IMG/VR virus record: IMGVR_UViG_3300028883_000118
Coordinates: 1 to 27,295 of that record
Length of the DNA stretch: 27,295 bases
Source of the DNA: a virus
Direction: 5' to 3' (one strand)
A program made the translations under genes and the position numbers. Below the pieces are notes generated by a model. The model was not told the origin of the DNA, searched no databases, and saw nothing but the letters and a program-made list of their open reading frames with translations. Positions 20,879 to 27,176 of the stretch are shown one piece after another. The number at the start of each line of letters is the position of its first letter. Position 1 is the stretch's first letter.

Positions 20879-20910
20879 AGGCTATGCCTTATAATAAGGT
20901 AGCCTTTTTT
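20879..20910 (+). terminator. Terminator-like hairpin facing rightward
   Basis: On the plus strand AGGCTA(TG)CCTT pairs with AAGGTAGCCT and is followed by TTTTT. The T run is on the plus strand although all genes here are on the minus strand, so it would stop antisense transcription. The minus strand of the same hairpin contains CTACCTTATTATAAG, very close to the promoter-family sequence, with TTGCAA upstream, so it might instead be a relic or weak promoter. Confidence 0.5.
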
Positions 20911-20953
20911 CTTGCAAGACTATAGGTAGGCCATCAGATACAACTTCTCCGGG

Positions 20954-21247
20954 TCAGTCAGGCTCCTCTGTCTTCCTGATCTCAACGACATAACCGTTTG
21001 ATTCCAAAATCCCTATCAAGGCCTCTCTACTCGCCTCCCGCATTTTAAAGATCACGTCCTCATCCACACTCATTCCGTGAGCCCTGTATATCCTAACTAT
21101 CTCATCCACAGCCTTATCGGAAGCATCCAATACCTCAGCCCGATAGACTACTCGCTGGTCACTGGTAAAAAATGACTGATGAACTGCAATGCCCAATACT
21201 ATAGTAATCCCGATCACTATATAATGGTACGGGAACTTAAAATTCAT
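20954..21247 (-). CDS. Single-span membrane protein
   Basis: The 97-residue protein starts MNFKFPYHYIVIGITIVLGI with GAGG upstream. An N-terminal membrane anchor (residues about 8-26) is followed by a soluble helical domain (DASDKAVDEIVRIYRAHGMS, KMREASREALIGILESNGYV). It is probably anchored in the inner membrane with the C-terminus in the periplasm. The start overlaps the gene upstream by 11 bases. It is the last gene of the accessory operon before a noncoding gap of about 245 bases. Function unknown. Confidence 0.7.
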   Translation of the reverse strand: MNFKFPYHYIVIGITIVLGIAVHQSFFTSDQRVVYRAEVLDASDKAVDEIVRIYRAHGMSVDEDVIFKMREASREALIGILESNGYVVEIRKTEEPD

Positions 21248-21689
21248 GTGTCTGTCCTCTATCCATATACTCTCTGGCACTGATCCTTTTTAATTCCGGC
21301 TCGTCGAGCAGATCCATCAACTCGGCAAACTTCAGTAGCGTAAGCGTAAGTCCGTCACAATACTGCCTACCGTTAGAACTAGCGTCAAGTCGCATAACGC
21401 AATTTAGAAGGCTAACCGTAAGTGCTCCAGTGTAAGCTATCGGGTCTCCTCGCAGCCTAGCATAAATTCTGGCAAAGGTCTTAGCCAAGCATGGTAGGCA
21501 CTCAAGGACTTTTATCCTGTCACCATCCTCTCTACTTCCACTACTTCTGGCGATCTCCTCCACCAGATCCAACAACTCCCTCTTGTTGCCTACCGATATG
21601 ATTCCGCCAAATTTTACGTCATCACCCAGTTCTTTACTTTTCTCCTCAAGAAACTTCTTTAAAGATTCCTTTATTTGCTTCTCATCCAT
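21237..21689 (-). CDS. Helical protein, unknown function
   Basis: The 150-residue protein starts MDEKQIKESLKKFLEEKSKE. GAGGAGG before the ATG at 21687-21689 decides against an upstream in-frame start. The central segment has the hydrophobic helical stretch GDRIKVLECLPCLAKTFARI and several Cys/Leu residues (TGALTVSLLNCVMRL). It overlaps both neighbours by 8-11 bases. No motif recognised. Confidence 0.68.
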   Translation of the reverse strand: MDEKQIKESLKKFLEEKSKELGDDVKFGGIISVGNKRELLDLVEEIARSSGSREDGDRIKVLECLPCLAKTFARIYARLRGDPIAYTGALTVSLLNCVMRLDASSNGRQYCDGLTLTLLKFAELMDLLDEPELKRISAREYMDRGQTHEF

Positions 21690-21894
21690 CGTCTCGGCCT
21701 CCTCGTTTAGACTCCATTTGACTCCAATAGTACTCAAACATAGCATCGACAGAACTGCGTCGAATCCAATAGTAAAAGGGGTGGGCTACTAATCCAGCAA
21801 CGGTTAAGGCTTCCCCTACCGGCCAATCCGTTATAGTCTCCAGCCAAAATGCATACTCTATTCTAAAAGTGATATGGATATCTCTGCTTGACAT
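21682..21894 (-). CDS. Small aromatic-rich protein
   Basis: The 70-residue protein starts MSSRDIHITFRIEYAFWLET at an ATG one base downstream of a TTG that would also be in frame. The ribosome binding site is weak, and its ATG overlaps the stop of the 43-residue gene upstream (TGATG), so translation is probably coupled. It is rich in aromatic residues (AHPFYYWIRRSS, MFEYYWSQ) with a hydrophobic centre. Function unknown. Confidence 0.58.
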   Translation of the reverse strand: MSSRDIHITFRIEYAFWLETITDWPVGEALTVAGLVAHPFYYWIRRSSVDAMFEYYWSQMESKRGGRDDG

Positions 21895-22025
21895 CAACTT
21901 TTATTTCCACTATTATGTCTTCTTATCATCCACGTCCTAAGTATGATAGACGCCACCAAACCAGAGAATAGCAACCCTCCAGACGTATACAATTTGTTGA
22001 ATATGACTTCCAGAATTTCTATCAT
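21894..22025 (-). CDS. 43-residue single-span membrane peptide
   Basis: A short gene translated as MIEILEVIFNKLYTSGGLLF, continuing SGLVASIILRTWMIRRH. An amphipathic N-terminal helix is followed by a hydrophobic span and a positively charged end. Its ATG overlaps the upstream stop (ATGA), and its own stop overlaps the next ATG (TGATG), so it sits in a chain of coupled genes. The shape would fit a small toxin, pinholin-like or membrane-regulatory peptide, with no further evidence. Confidence 0.6.
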   Translation of the reverse strand: MIEILEVIFNKLYTSGGLLFSGLVASIILRTWMIRRHNSGNKS

Positions 22026-22489
22026 TTACTCTTAATTCCAACTTCTATAACCTCTGTAATGTCTAATAAAGTAGTAGTCTCGTTGAAATGCTCCAAATTC
22101 GACTCATCTGTAAAGAAAGCAAGTACGTTTTCGAGACCATCCGTAAGCTTGTATAGCATACTCTTTCGTGGTTCAGAGACTTTAAAAGCTAAGTCCGAAA
22201 CGAGTCCGATCATAGCTCCTATCATATCTTGCACTAAAAGGTTACTTTCATATCTAACTACAAGCTCCCCCTCTATGGCTCTCATCCGCTTATCGATCAA
22301 CTTGTGAAGCTGATTCGTCCAGCGTTGTTGATCCATATAAATCCTCAAAATACTTTGAGTATCAACGTACAAGGCATCGCATGTCTCCTCTACACCGGCC
22401 ATATCAGGATTCAAATCTTTGATCATCGCCGTGCAAGCTGAGACAAGACCAAGGATTGACACTGTTTCGATCCATGCTCTACTCGCCAC
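22022..22489 (-). CDS. Helical protein with GTG start
   Basis: A GTG at 22487-22489 with AAGGGA six bases upstream is chosen; the frame is open to 22561, but that would need an 83-base overlap with the upstream gene. The 155-residue product (MASRAWIETVSILGLVSACT) has a hydrophobic N-terminal helix, then long helices (ALYVDTQSILRIYMDQQRWT, LAFKVSEPRKSMLYKLTDGL). It is likely a membrane-associated helical protein. Function unknown. Confidence 0.6.
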   Translation of the reverse strand: MASRAWIETVSILGLVSACTAMIKDLNPDMAGVEETCDALYVDTQSILRIYMDQQRWTNQLHKLIDKRMRAIEGELVVRYESNLLVQDMIGAMIGLVSDLAFKVSEPRKSMLYKLTDGLENVLAFFTDESNLEHFNETTTLLDITEVIEVGIKSK

Positions 22490-22676
22490 GACACTTCCCT
22501 TGCAGATATTTAAGCCATGGTACACACTTAGGATTGCATCGGCTGTAGGTTCCATTCTCACAACGAATCCGGTCCAGCCTTATTACTTCGTTTTGTCGGT
22601 CAACTGCAACAGTAGCAACCCATAGGACTATCGCCAGTGTACCTATAATTAGCAACGTCTCGATATGGTCTCTCAC
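22479..22676 (-). CDS. Small membrane-anchored Cys-rich protein
   Basis: The 65-residue protein starts at a GTG with GGAGG 10 bases upstream (MRDHIETLLIIGTLAIVLWV). One membrane span (residues about 7-25) is followed by a Cys-rich tail with four Cys (RCENGTYSRCNPKCVPWLKY), likely exposed and possibly disulfide-bonded. The size and topology recall phage lysis accessory proteins such as spanin subunits, but no Rz/Rz1 signature is present. Confidence 0.58.
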   Translation of the reverse strand: MRDHIETLLIIGTLAIVLWVATVAVDRQNEVIRLDRIRCENGTYSRCNPKCVPWLKYLQGKCRGE

Positions 22677-22681
22677 AGCAC

Positions 22682-22894
22682 CTAACCCTCCAGCCTCCGT
22701 GGTTTTCCCATGTTGTCTATGCCTCTCTGGACAGCTTTCTTGGAAGCCTCGATGTCCTCAACCCATATCCAATCACTCTCCCCTTGCTCCCAACAATGTC
22801 GGCTGAAGCCACAGTCCTCGCAAACCTCGACATATCCACCATCGGGCCAATCCATCCCTTTCTTATTTTTATGTTCACACGTTCGATCACCCAT
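22682..22894 (-). CDS. Small zinc-binding protein
   Basis: The 70-residue protein starts MGDRTCEHKNKKGMDWPDGG after GGAGGGTAGGG. CEH, then CEDCGFSRHC gives a likely Cys/His zinc site. The C-terminal part is helical and basic (ASKKAVQRGIDNMGKPRRLE). Similar tiny Cys-rich proteins occur across phage genomes with unknown roles. Confidence 0.62.
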   Translation of the reverse strand: MGDRTCEHKNKKGMDWPDGGYVEVCEDCGFSRHCWEQGESDWIWVEDIEASKKAVQRGIDNMGKPRRLEG

Positions 22895-22896
22895 CC

Positions 22897-23181
22897 CTAC
22901 CCTCCTAACAGATCCTTGGCCGGTAGTCGTTTTACTCGTCTTTTCAACACCTTATAGTTTTTCTCATCCATGCGACCACTGATATGAAACACAACTTCTT
23001 TTCCTGATTTGAGTACGAGTGTGATAACCGAGTCAATCGGGTTAAATATACGATCATGGTAGGCACGATAAGAACAAGTAAGGGCAGCGAGAAAGCCTCC
23101 TTTAGTACGAACCCTCATCCTTTGCGTGTGACTACTATCCTCTGTAAACCGCAGGTTAGTCCACTTCTCCGGCATCTTCAC
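22897..23181 (-). CDS. Small basic beta-rich protein
   Basis: The 94-residue frame begins at a GTG overlapping the upstream stop (GTGA), with GGAGGG 8-10 bases before it. The sequence (MKMPEKWTNLRFTEDSSHTQ) is basic with several beta-like stretches (SVITLVLKSGKEVVFHISGR) and a very basic end (KVLKRRVKRLPAKDLLGG). It may bind nucleic acid. No family recognised. Confidence 0.63.
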   Translation of the reverse strand: MKMPEKWTNLRFTEDSSHTQRMRVRTKGGFLAALTCSYRAYHDRIFNPIDSVITLVLKSGKEVVFHISGRMDEKNYKVLKRRVKRLPAKDLLGG

Positions 23182-23747
23182 GTAGCTATCCCTCCCATCT
23201 CAATTAAAGGAGCAACGGTTACCTTACGTGTCTCCTCATTTACCTTCAATCCGGCTGGAATCCATCCACGGTCCCCTACATGATCCCAGATCTCAACCTC
23301 ATTCAGCAGCTCGAATAGAGTAACTTCCCGGTAAATGACAAGCCAATCCTTCGGGTCTGCCTTCCATAATTTAGCAGTATCCGCAAGAGCCTTGGCATGG
23401 GCGGCATGACCAACCTTAAAAAGTTTCTTGCGATAGTTGTTCCACCCGCAAAGCTGGTTAGGGAAACGTCTGCAATCGATTGCAAATCTTATGGCCCGGA
23501 ATCCGGTCGCTTCATAAAATTCATCACGAGCAAGCGGCTCGGTCGAGAGTACAGATTCGCCAGTTACCTTATCCACAATAACGGTCTTCTTGCGGACGGT
23601 CTCCTCCCAGACAGGATTCTTTGAAAACCAAACACCTTGAGGCTCTCCCGGCAACGGTTCTACTGGAGTAAGCCTCAGATGTCCGTCCGTTAAAATAGGT
23701 GTAGCCTTGTATTCATACGTGTAGTGCCATGCGATCTTATCAGGCAT
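23178..23747 (-). CDS. WHYT/VWFS protein, possibly ADP-ribosyltransferase-like
   Basis: The 189-residue protein starts MPDKIAWHYTYEYKATPILT with GGAGG 7 bases before the ATG, which decides the start. The order WHYT...IL..GHLRLTPVEPL, then GVWFSKNPVWEETVRK and RFAIDCRRF, resembles a recurrent phage hypothetical family. The HYT...LxxGxL...WFS layout loosely recalls ADP-ribosyltransferase folds such as DarT. That link is inference only. The gene contains a perfect copy of the 14-bp palindrome in frame (residues FAIDC). A role in modifying host targets is possible. Confidence 0.62.
   Translation of the reverse strand: MPDKIAWHYTYEYKATPILTDGHLRLTPVEPLPGEPQGVWFSKNPVWEETVRKKTVIVDKVTGESVLSTEPLARDEFYEATGFRAIRFAIDCRRFPNQLCGWNNYRKKLFKVGHAAHAKALADTAKLWKADPKDWLVIYREVTLFELLNEVEIWDHVGDRGWIPAGLKVNEETRKVTVAPLIEMGGIAT
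23471..23484. promoter_or_regulatory. Dispersed 14-bp operator-like motif, copy 9 (perfect palindrome)
   Basis: TGCAATCGATTGCA lies within the coding region of the WHYT/VWFS gene, with no promoter of the conserved family close by. Confidence 0.68.
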
Positions 23748-23943
23748 GCTGATACCTCCCAATTCTAATCTTCCTGATACCTCGTTCATAACGATCCTCA
23801 TCGACACAGGCTCCACGAATACCGGCATCCCTACGGATCGTAGCAAGCACCGTATCTACCTGATATCCCGCAGCTAACATCGTCTTCCCTTTCCTAATAA
23901 GGTCAGCTCTCCCGCCAGCAGCTTTTATGAGTCTTGCGTCCAT
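23740..23943 (-). CDS. Small basic protein
   Basis: The 67-residue protein starts MDARLIKAAGGRADLIRKGK after AGGAGG and overlaps the next gene by 8 bases. It is basic and helical, with ATIRRDAGIRGACVDEDRYE in the second half. No family recognised. Confidence 0.63.
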   Translation of the reverse strand: MDARLIKAAGGRADLIRKGKTMLAAGYQVDTVLATIRRDAGIRGACVDEDRYERGIRKIRIGRYQHA

Positions 23944-23955
23944 GGTACACCTCCT

Positions 23956-24231
23956 TTAGCCAGTTAGCTCTGTTCTCCGTGCTGTCAATTTTCCAATTAC
24001 CGCAGTGAGCCTTTCTACATCACCTTCGAGTGCAGCACGGTCATTCTCAATACCGGTATATCGAAGTTTTCCAAGCTCGTCAAGTAACTTTTCGTTTTCA
24101 TACAACTTTTGGCCCAGTAACATAATGCAATGTTCAATACTCCCGGCATCCATACTCTCGGCCCACCAATCACAAAAGTCCAATAAATACAGTGGGTTAT
24201 CACTCCTCGACGTATTCAGCTCTTTGGTCAC
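23956..24231 (-). CDS. Helical coiled-coil-like protein, start uncertain
   Basis: The frame is open from 24306 to 23956. A GTG at 24229-24231 gives 91 residues (VTKELNTSRSDNPLYLLDFC) and overlaps the upstream gene by 32 bases. No candidate start has a convincing ribosome binding site, though AGGAG occurs at the end of the upstream gene. The C-terminal half is an acidic coiled coil (NDRAALEGDVERLTAVIGKL). Function unknown. Confidence 0.52.
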   Translation of the reverse strand: MTKELNTSRSDNPLYLLDFCDWWAESMDAGSIEHCIMLLGQKLYENEKLLDELGKLRYTGIENDRAALEGDVERLTAVIGKLTARRTELTG

Positions 24232-24514
24232 CTTGTCTGGTAAACTCACAGATTGATCCTCCCGCTCTAATCCCAACGATAAGCTCCAGTTGCTCACAAT
24301 CCTCAACGATCCATTCAGCCTGACCTATCGTAATTTTAAATTTTTTACCGATCTCCCTGAGCGTTGGCAATCGACTCCATTCACAAGGCCCACGAGATTT
24401 CACATATTCGGTCACTTTATCCATCAATTCCATATACTTATCGTGTTTTTCAATAGAAGCAGCGATCATGGCTTCTTTTATAATAGGAAACGTCAAATTC
24501 TTACAATCACTCAT
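24200..24514 (-). CDS. Putative winged helix-turn-helix protein
   Basis: The 104-residue protein starts MSDCKNLTFPIIKEAMIAAS; its ATG overlaps the upstream stop. Residues about 48-75 (LPTLREIGKKFKITIGQAEW, then IVEDCEQLELIVGIRAGG) have the helix-turn-helix plus beta-wing layout of a DNA-binding domain. It is the only clear DNA-binding regulator candidate in the window. It is not of the LacI type, so it is not an obvious match to the dispersed 14-bp motif. It could act as an early phage repressor or activator. Confidence 0.6.
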   Translation of the reverse strand: MSDCKNLTFPIIKEAMIAASIEKHDKYMELMDKVTEYVKSRGPCEWSRLPTLREIGKKFKITIGQAEWIVEDCEQLELIVGIRAGGSICEFTRQGDQRAEYVEE

Positions 24515-24722
24515 CGCCCTGACCTACCTCTCGGTATCCCACCGCCTTTACTACTCTATCTAATAATTGGGAGAACAACTCTCGTCGCTCCTCCCGAGTC
24601 ACCGCCATAGTAAAGGCTCCTTTATACTCCAACGTATCAATAAAATCTCGGACCCAGGCCAGGCACGTTTCAAGTTCCTCATTCCTTCGCTCCAGTTCCT
24701 TGATTCTTGCGTCCTTATCCAT
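24507..24722 (-). CDS. Small coiled-coil protein
   Basis: The 71-residue protein starts MDKDARIKELERRNEELETC after GGAGG. The N-terminus is a clear coiled coil (heptads in RIKELERRNEELETCLAWV), followed by a helical MAVTREERRELFSQLLDRVV. It overlaps the HTH gene by 8 bases. Function unknown. Confidence 0.65.
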   Translation of the reverse strand: MDKDARIKELERRNEELETCLAWVRDFIDTLEYKGAFTMAVTREERRELFSQLLDRVVKAVGYREVGQGDE

Positions 24723-24730
24723 CAAGCCTC

Positions 24731-25000
24731 CTATTCGTACGTTCCAAAGAAGTAGGTTACTCGCTGCATGAACTCATACTCGGCAATCGTGCAGCGGTGT
24801 TCACTCGGCATCATCTTGCCGTACCACCAGCAGTAAAGTTTATAGACTTTCTTGACCTTCTCGATCTCATCCGCCGTAAACGCAGCCGCAAGCTTCCGCT
24901 TTCCCGTACCGGTAGACATGACTCTCCGCCAAGACTCCACAACTACACCCGGTTGTAAGGCTTCCAGTTCTTTCGCCTCGAATATTATTGCGAGTTTCAT
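24731..25000 (-). CDS. Hypothetical protein
   Basis: The 89-residue protein starts MKLAIIFEAKELEALQPGVV with GGAGAAG close before the ATG. It has a hydrophobic N-terminal strand, a basic middle (VMSTGTGKRKLAAAF) and an aromatic-rich helix (VYKLYCWWYGKMMPS). Its start overlaps the stop of the upstream zinc-ribbon gene. No family recognised. Confidence 0.63.
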   Translation of the reverse strand: MKLAIIFEAKELEALQPGVVVESWRRVMSTGTGKRKLAAAFTADEIEKVKKVYKLYCWWYGKMMPSEHRCTIAEYEFMQRVTYFFGTYE

Positions 25001-25305
25001 GACTTCTCCATATCCTCAAATCCCATCACCAAACGATACATTGCCATTGTCTGTGCTCTATCCGCCTCACCCATCCGAGACCATCCTATTCTCGCTCTTT
25101 CCTCGCTCTCCTCGATACCTCCAACAGCTTGAAGTTTAACGATTGCTTTGATCCCTTCTTCTTCTGTAAGCTCATCACCCGGATCAAAGTCCTCAGCCTC
25201 GTCGTTCCTTTCGATACAACCACAGACAGAGCACTCCCAAGCACCACTCGGATAGTCGTCCACACTCTGATCCATCAGGCTACTGCAAACCGGACATTTT
25301 CTCAT
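24997..25305 (-). CDS. Zinc-ribbon protein
   Basis: The 102-residue protein starts MRKCPVCSSLMDQSVDDYPS after GGAGG. A zinc ribbon is formed by CPVC (residues 4-7) and CSVCGC (about 25-30). The rest is acidic and helical (EEEGIKAIVKLQAVGGIEES). Such small ribbons often bind nucleic acid or RNA polymerase. No direct evidence for either. Confidence 0.7.
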   Translation of the reverse strand: MRKCPVCSSLMDQSVDDYPSGAWECSVCGCIERNDEAEDFDPGDELTEEEGIKAIVKLQAVGGIEESEERARIGWSRMGEADRAQTMAMYRLVMGFEDMEKS

Positions 25306-25308
25306 TGC

Positions 25309-25611
25309 CTACCTCCGTCTAAAACCCTCTGGAGCAGTGACTTCTCCGGGGGCGGATTTAAAAGGTATTCCCTTCCAAGCTCCCCACGGCTGCTCGCTCG
25401 TAATATTCGGCACGTATTCATAGGCTCCGATATCCACCTTATCTCCCGGCCACTTACCACAGATCGGCACACAGTTAAACGCAGGAACTCTACACTCCAC
25501 CGGCACCAATGACCAATCCCATTCGGGACAATCGATCCACGTGGGTTTACCGTCAATCGTGGCGAGAGTAGACAACTTCGACAGCATAATGATAATCACT
25601 AACAGCTTCAT
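25309..25611 (-). CDS. Small secreted protein with DIGAYEY motif
   Basis: The 100-residue protein starts MKLLVIIIMLSKLSTLATID with GGGAG 9 bases before the ATG; the ATG overlaps the upstream stop (TAATG). Residues 1-18 look like a signal peptide. The mature part has three or four Cys (WIDCPEWDW, VECRVPAFNCVPICGKWPGD) and the motif VDIGAYEYVP. That motif is typical of the C-terminal end of secreted right-handed beta-helix proteins. Here it stands alone, so the protein may be a remnant or a compact secreted domain. Confidence 0.63.
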   Translation of the reverse strand: MKLLVIIIMLSKLSTLATIDGKPTWIDCPEWDWSLVPVECRVPAFNCVPICGKWPGDKVDIGAYEYVPNITSEQPWGAWKGIPFKSAPGEVTAPEGFRRR

Positions 25612-25916
25612 TAGTATAAACTCCCATTCCTCAACGGGCAAAAGATCGGAAACTTATCGTCGGTATCCACATACTCATCCACAATACGATTTTTCCAGTG
25701 GTAGCATTGCTTCTCCAATCGTTCCAGCTCCTTCCCCGTAGGCTTTGATGGAAAACCGTTCGCATCGTCACACAGCATATCAGGTACAGTATTATACACC
25801 ACATCCGAAACTTCAGGATGGGCGCATATCTGTTTGGGACCACCCGGCGTGAAAGAGCCCGAATGATCCCTATGCCGACAACCTCCACAGTTCTTCAAAT
25901 TAACTACAATCAGCAT
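25611..25916 (-). CDS. Cys-rich phage protein
   Basis: The 101-residue protein starts MLIVVNLKNCGGCRHRDHSG. It has CGGC, an ICAHPE motif, a CYHWKNR motif and FCP near the end, likely zinc-binding. Small Cys-rich proteins of this layout are common in phages and their function is unknown. The ATG overlaps the upstream stop as TAATG. Confidence 0.67.
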   Translation of the reverse strand: MLIVVNLKNCGGCRHRDHSGSFTPGGPKQICAHPEVSDVVYNTVPDMLCDDANGFPSKPTGKELERLEKQCYHWKNRIVDEYVDTDDKFPIFCPLRNGSLY

Positions 25917-26284
25917 TACTCATCCTTCCTTCGCTCACCACGCAGGTAGATGTGCAGATCGGTCCCTTCTACGTAATACTTGTAAGCCACATCTGAGAAC
26001 TCCGATTTCAAGAGCCTCAGCAACTTTTGCATCTGAAACTGTGATACATAGAGCTGTCGGAAGCTTATCCGCATCACCCTCCGTCCTATATAAAAGGTAC
26101 TGGTATCGTAAGCACCCTTCGGGTAACGGTTCCGCATCCGCAGAGTACTCACAAGTCTCTGCACCGTTGCTCTATAAGCGTCAAACTCAAGAAAGTCAAC
26201 GATTACAAGTTCCTCTTTCTTTTCCTTCTTTTCCTTCTTACGTTTGTGGGCACCTAAACTCACAACCTCTGCTTGTTCAGCCAT
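25916..26284 (-). CDS. Basic small protein with Lys-rich N-terminus
   Basis: The 122-residue protein starts MAEQAEVVSLGAHKRKKEKK after AAGGAGG. The N-terminal 25 residues are Lys/Glu-rich. The rest has alternating strands and helices (LVIVDFLEFDAYRATVQRLV, TSTFYIGRRVMRISFRQLYV, AYKYYVEGTDLHIYLRGERR). No family recognised. Confidence 0.67.
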   Translation of the reverse strand: MAEQAEVVSLGAHKRKKEKKEKKEELVIVDFLEFDAYRATVQRLVSTLRMRNRYPKGAYDTSTFYIGRRVMRISFRQLYVSQFQMQKLLRLLKSEFSDVAYKYYVEGTDLHIYLRGERRKDE

Positions 26285-26321
26285 AGTAAATTACCTCCTT
26301 GCTCGTCTAAACGTTACCCGA

Positions 26322-26561
26322 TCAGGCTTCCCCTATCGGTCTCGGAATATCCGCCTTCTTTTTCAACCTGTCAACCGTTTCCTCCAGAGCTAAAATCATC
26401 ATATCTCTTTCGCAGTTACTCAAATAATTAGAAACACCGGGCTTGCCGGGAGGAAACACCAACAGCACAAAGCCCATCTTCCCCACGGTCTCACGAAGGG
26501 CACGATCGATCCCCAAACCCAACTGTTCCATCACGTCTTCCGTCCACTGATAATCTACCAT
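26322..26561 (-). CDS. Conserved small phage protein
   Basis: The 79-residue protein starts MVDYQWTEDVMEQLGLGIDR; AAAGGA 8 bases before this ATG favours it over a longer frame. The pattern KMGFVLLVFPPGKPGVSNYL, then SNCERDMMILALEETVDRLK is one I recognise from a widespread family of small phage and bacterial hypothetical proteins, function unknown. It is in the promoter G operon. Confidence 0.72.
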   Translation of the reverse strand: MVDYQWTEDVMEQLGLGIDRALRETVGKMGFVLLVFPPGKPGVSNYLSNCERDMMILALEETVDRLKKKADIPRPIGEA

Positions 26562-26562
26562 A

Positions 26563-26757
26563 TCACAATTCCTTTCTGTAAAGATCCCTGAGCCGGTTCG
26601 CAACCTCCACCCGCATCCATAAAGGACCATCAATTCCAGCAACCTGTACCTCGGTCACACCTTTCGCATACAACTCGAAAGCCGCAATATCTCTGGGCCT
26701 CAATCGGTACGCCGATCTGATAATATCCATAATCTCTTTTTTGGTCAATTCACCCAT
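26563..26757 (-). CDS. Small basic protein
   Basis: The 64-residue protein starts MGELTKKEIMDIIRSAYRLR and overlaps the upstream gene by 13 bases. It has a helix followed by beta-like IAAFELYAKGVTEVQVAGID and a basic end (LWMRVEVANRLRDLYRKEL). No family recognised. Confidence 0.65.
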   Translation of the reverse strand: MGELTKKEIMDIIRSAYRLRPRDIAAFELYAKGVTEVQVAGIDGPLWMRVEVANRLRDLYRKEL

Positions 26758-27104
26758 CTTTCAGCAGCCCTAATCCTTTCCCGGCAGTCTGGGCAACGTT
26801 CGCACAGATCGATCTTGCTCAGTTCCACATCGACCAGCCGGTTCCAATATTGCGGGTATATCGTCTCGAAGTCAGGAACATCAACGAGTGGACTGTTGTG
26901 TTTCCCTCCCCGCCTCTCTATCTCACGGGCAAGCAGATCATGCCTCTCGACGTATCCCTGAAATTGAATCTGGACCGTGGGGTGGAATCGTCCCGACACC
27001 TTGTATCCCTTACGGAACACCCACAGGTGCTTGTGCATCTCGTAGTGCTCCCCACCCAGATGCTTCTTGCATAACAGAACAGGATCAACCATCCACATCC
27101 TCAT
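26745..27104 (-). CDS. Pyrimidine-dimer DNA glycosylase-like protein (endonuclease V family)
   Basis: The 119-residue protein starts MRMWMVDPVLLCKKHLGGEH and continues EMHKHLWVFRKGY. This matches the MRMWxVDPxxLCxxHLxGEHxExH pattern of phage and bacterial proteins of the T4 endonuclease V (Pyr_excise) family, with RHDLLAREIERRGGKHNSPL following. T4 DenV removes UV-induced pyrimidine dimers and nicks the DNA. Whether this divergent subfamily keeps that activity is not shown. The C-terminus adds a CxxC pair (CERCPDC) not found in T4 DenV. It is the first gene after promoter G and so may be expressed early. Confidence 0.78.
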   Translation of the reverse strand: MRMWMVDPVLLCKKHLGGEHYEMHKHLWVFRKGYKVSGRFHPTVQIQFQGYVERHDLLAREIERRGGKHNSPLVDVPDFETIYPQYWNRLVDVELSKIDLCERCPDCRERIRAAERWVN

Positions 27105-27153
27105 GCCCGTTTCGCCCCTTCCCGAAATTCACCCATCTTTCAACTCCCCAAAT

Positions 27154-27167
27154 TGCAATCGATTTCA
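27154..27167. promoter_or_regulatory. Dispersed 14-bp operator-like motif, copy 10
   Basis: TGCAATCGATTTCA, one mismatch to the palindrome. Unlike copies 5-8 it lies downstream of its promoter, 9 bases beyond the predicted -10 of promoter G, where a bound protein would block initiation. Confidence 0.68.
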
Positions 27168-27176
27168 ATATCCCTC

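Larger units (their letters stand above)
20708..20953. other. Gene-free region between accessory genes and promoter F operon
   Basis: About 245 bases hold promoter F and the rightward terminator-like hairpin. A plus-strand 13-codon frame (MPYNKVAFFLARL) with GGGGAGG before it lies in that hairpin and is not supported as a gene. Confidence 0.55.

Noticed and set aside
25302-25556. 84-codon minus-strand frame
   Set aside because: It lies fully within the signal-peptide protein gene in another frame, which has the ribosome binding site and coupled start.
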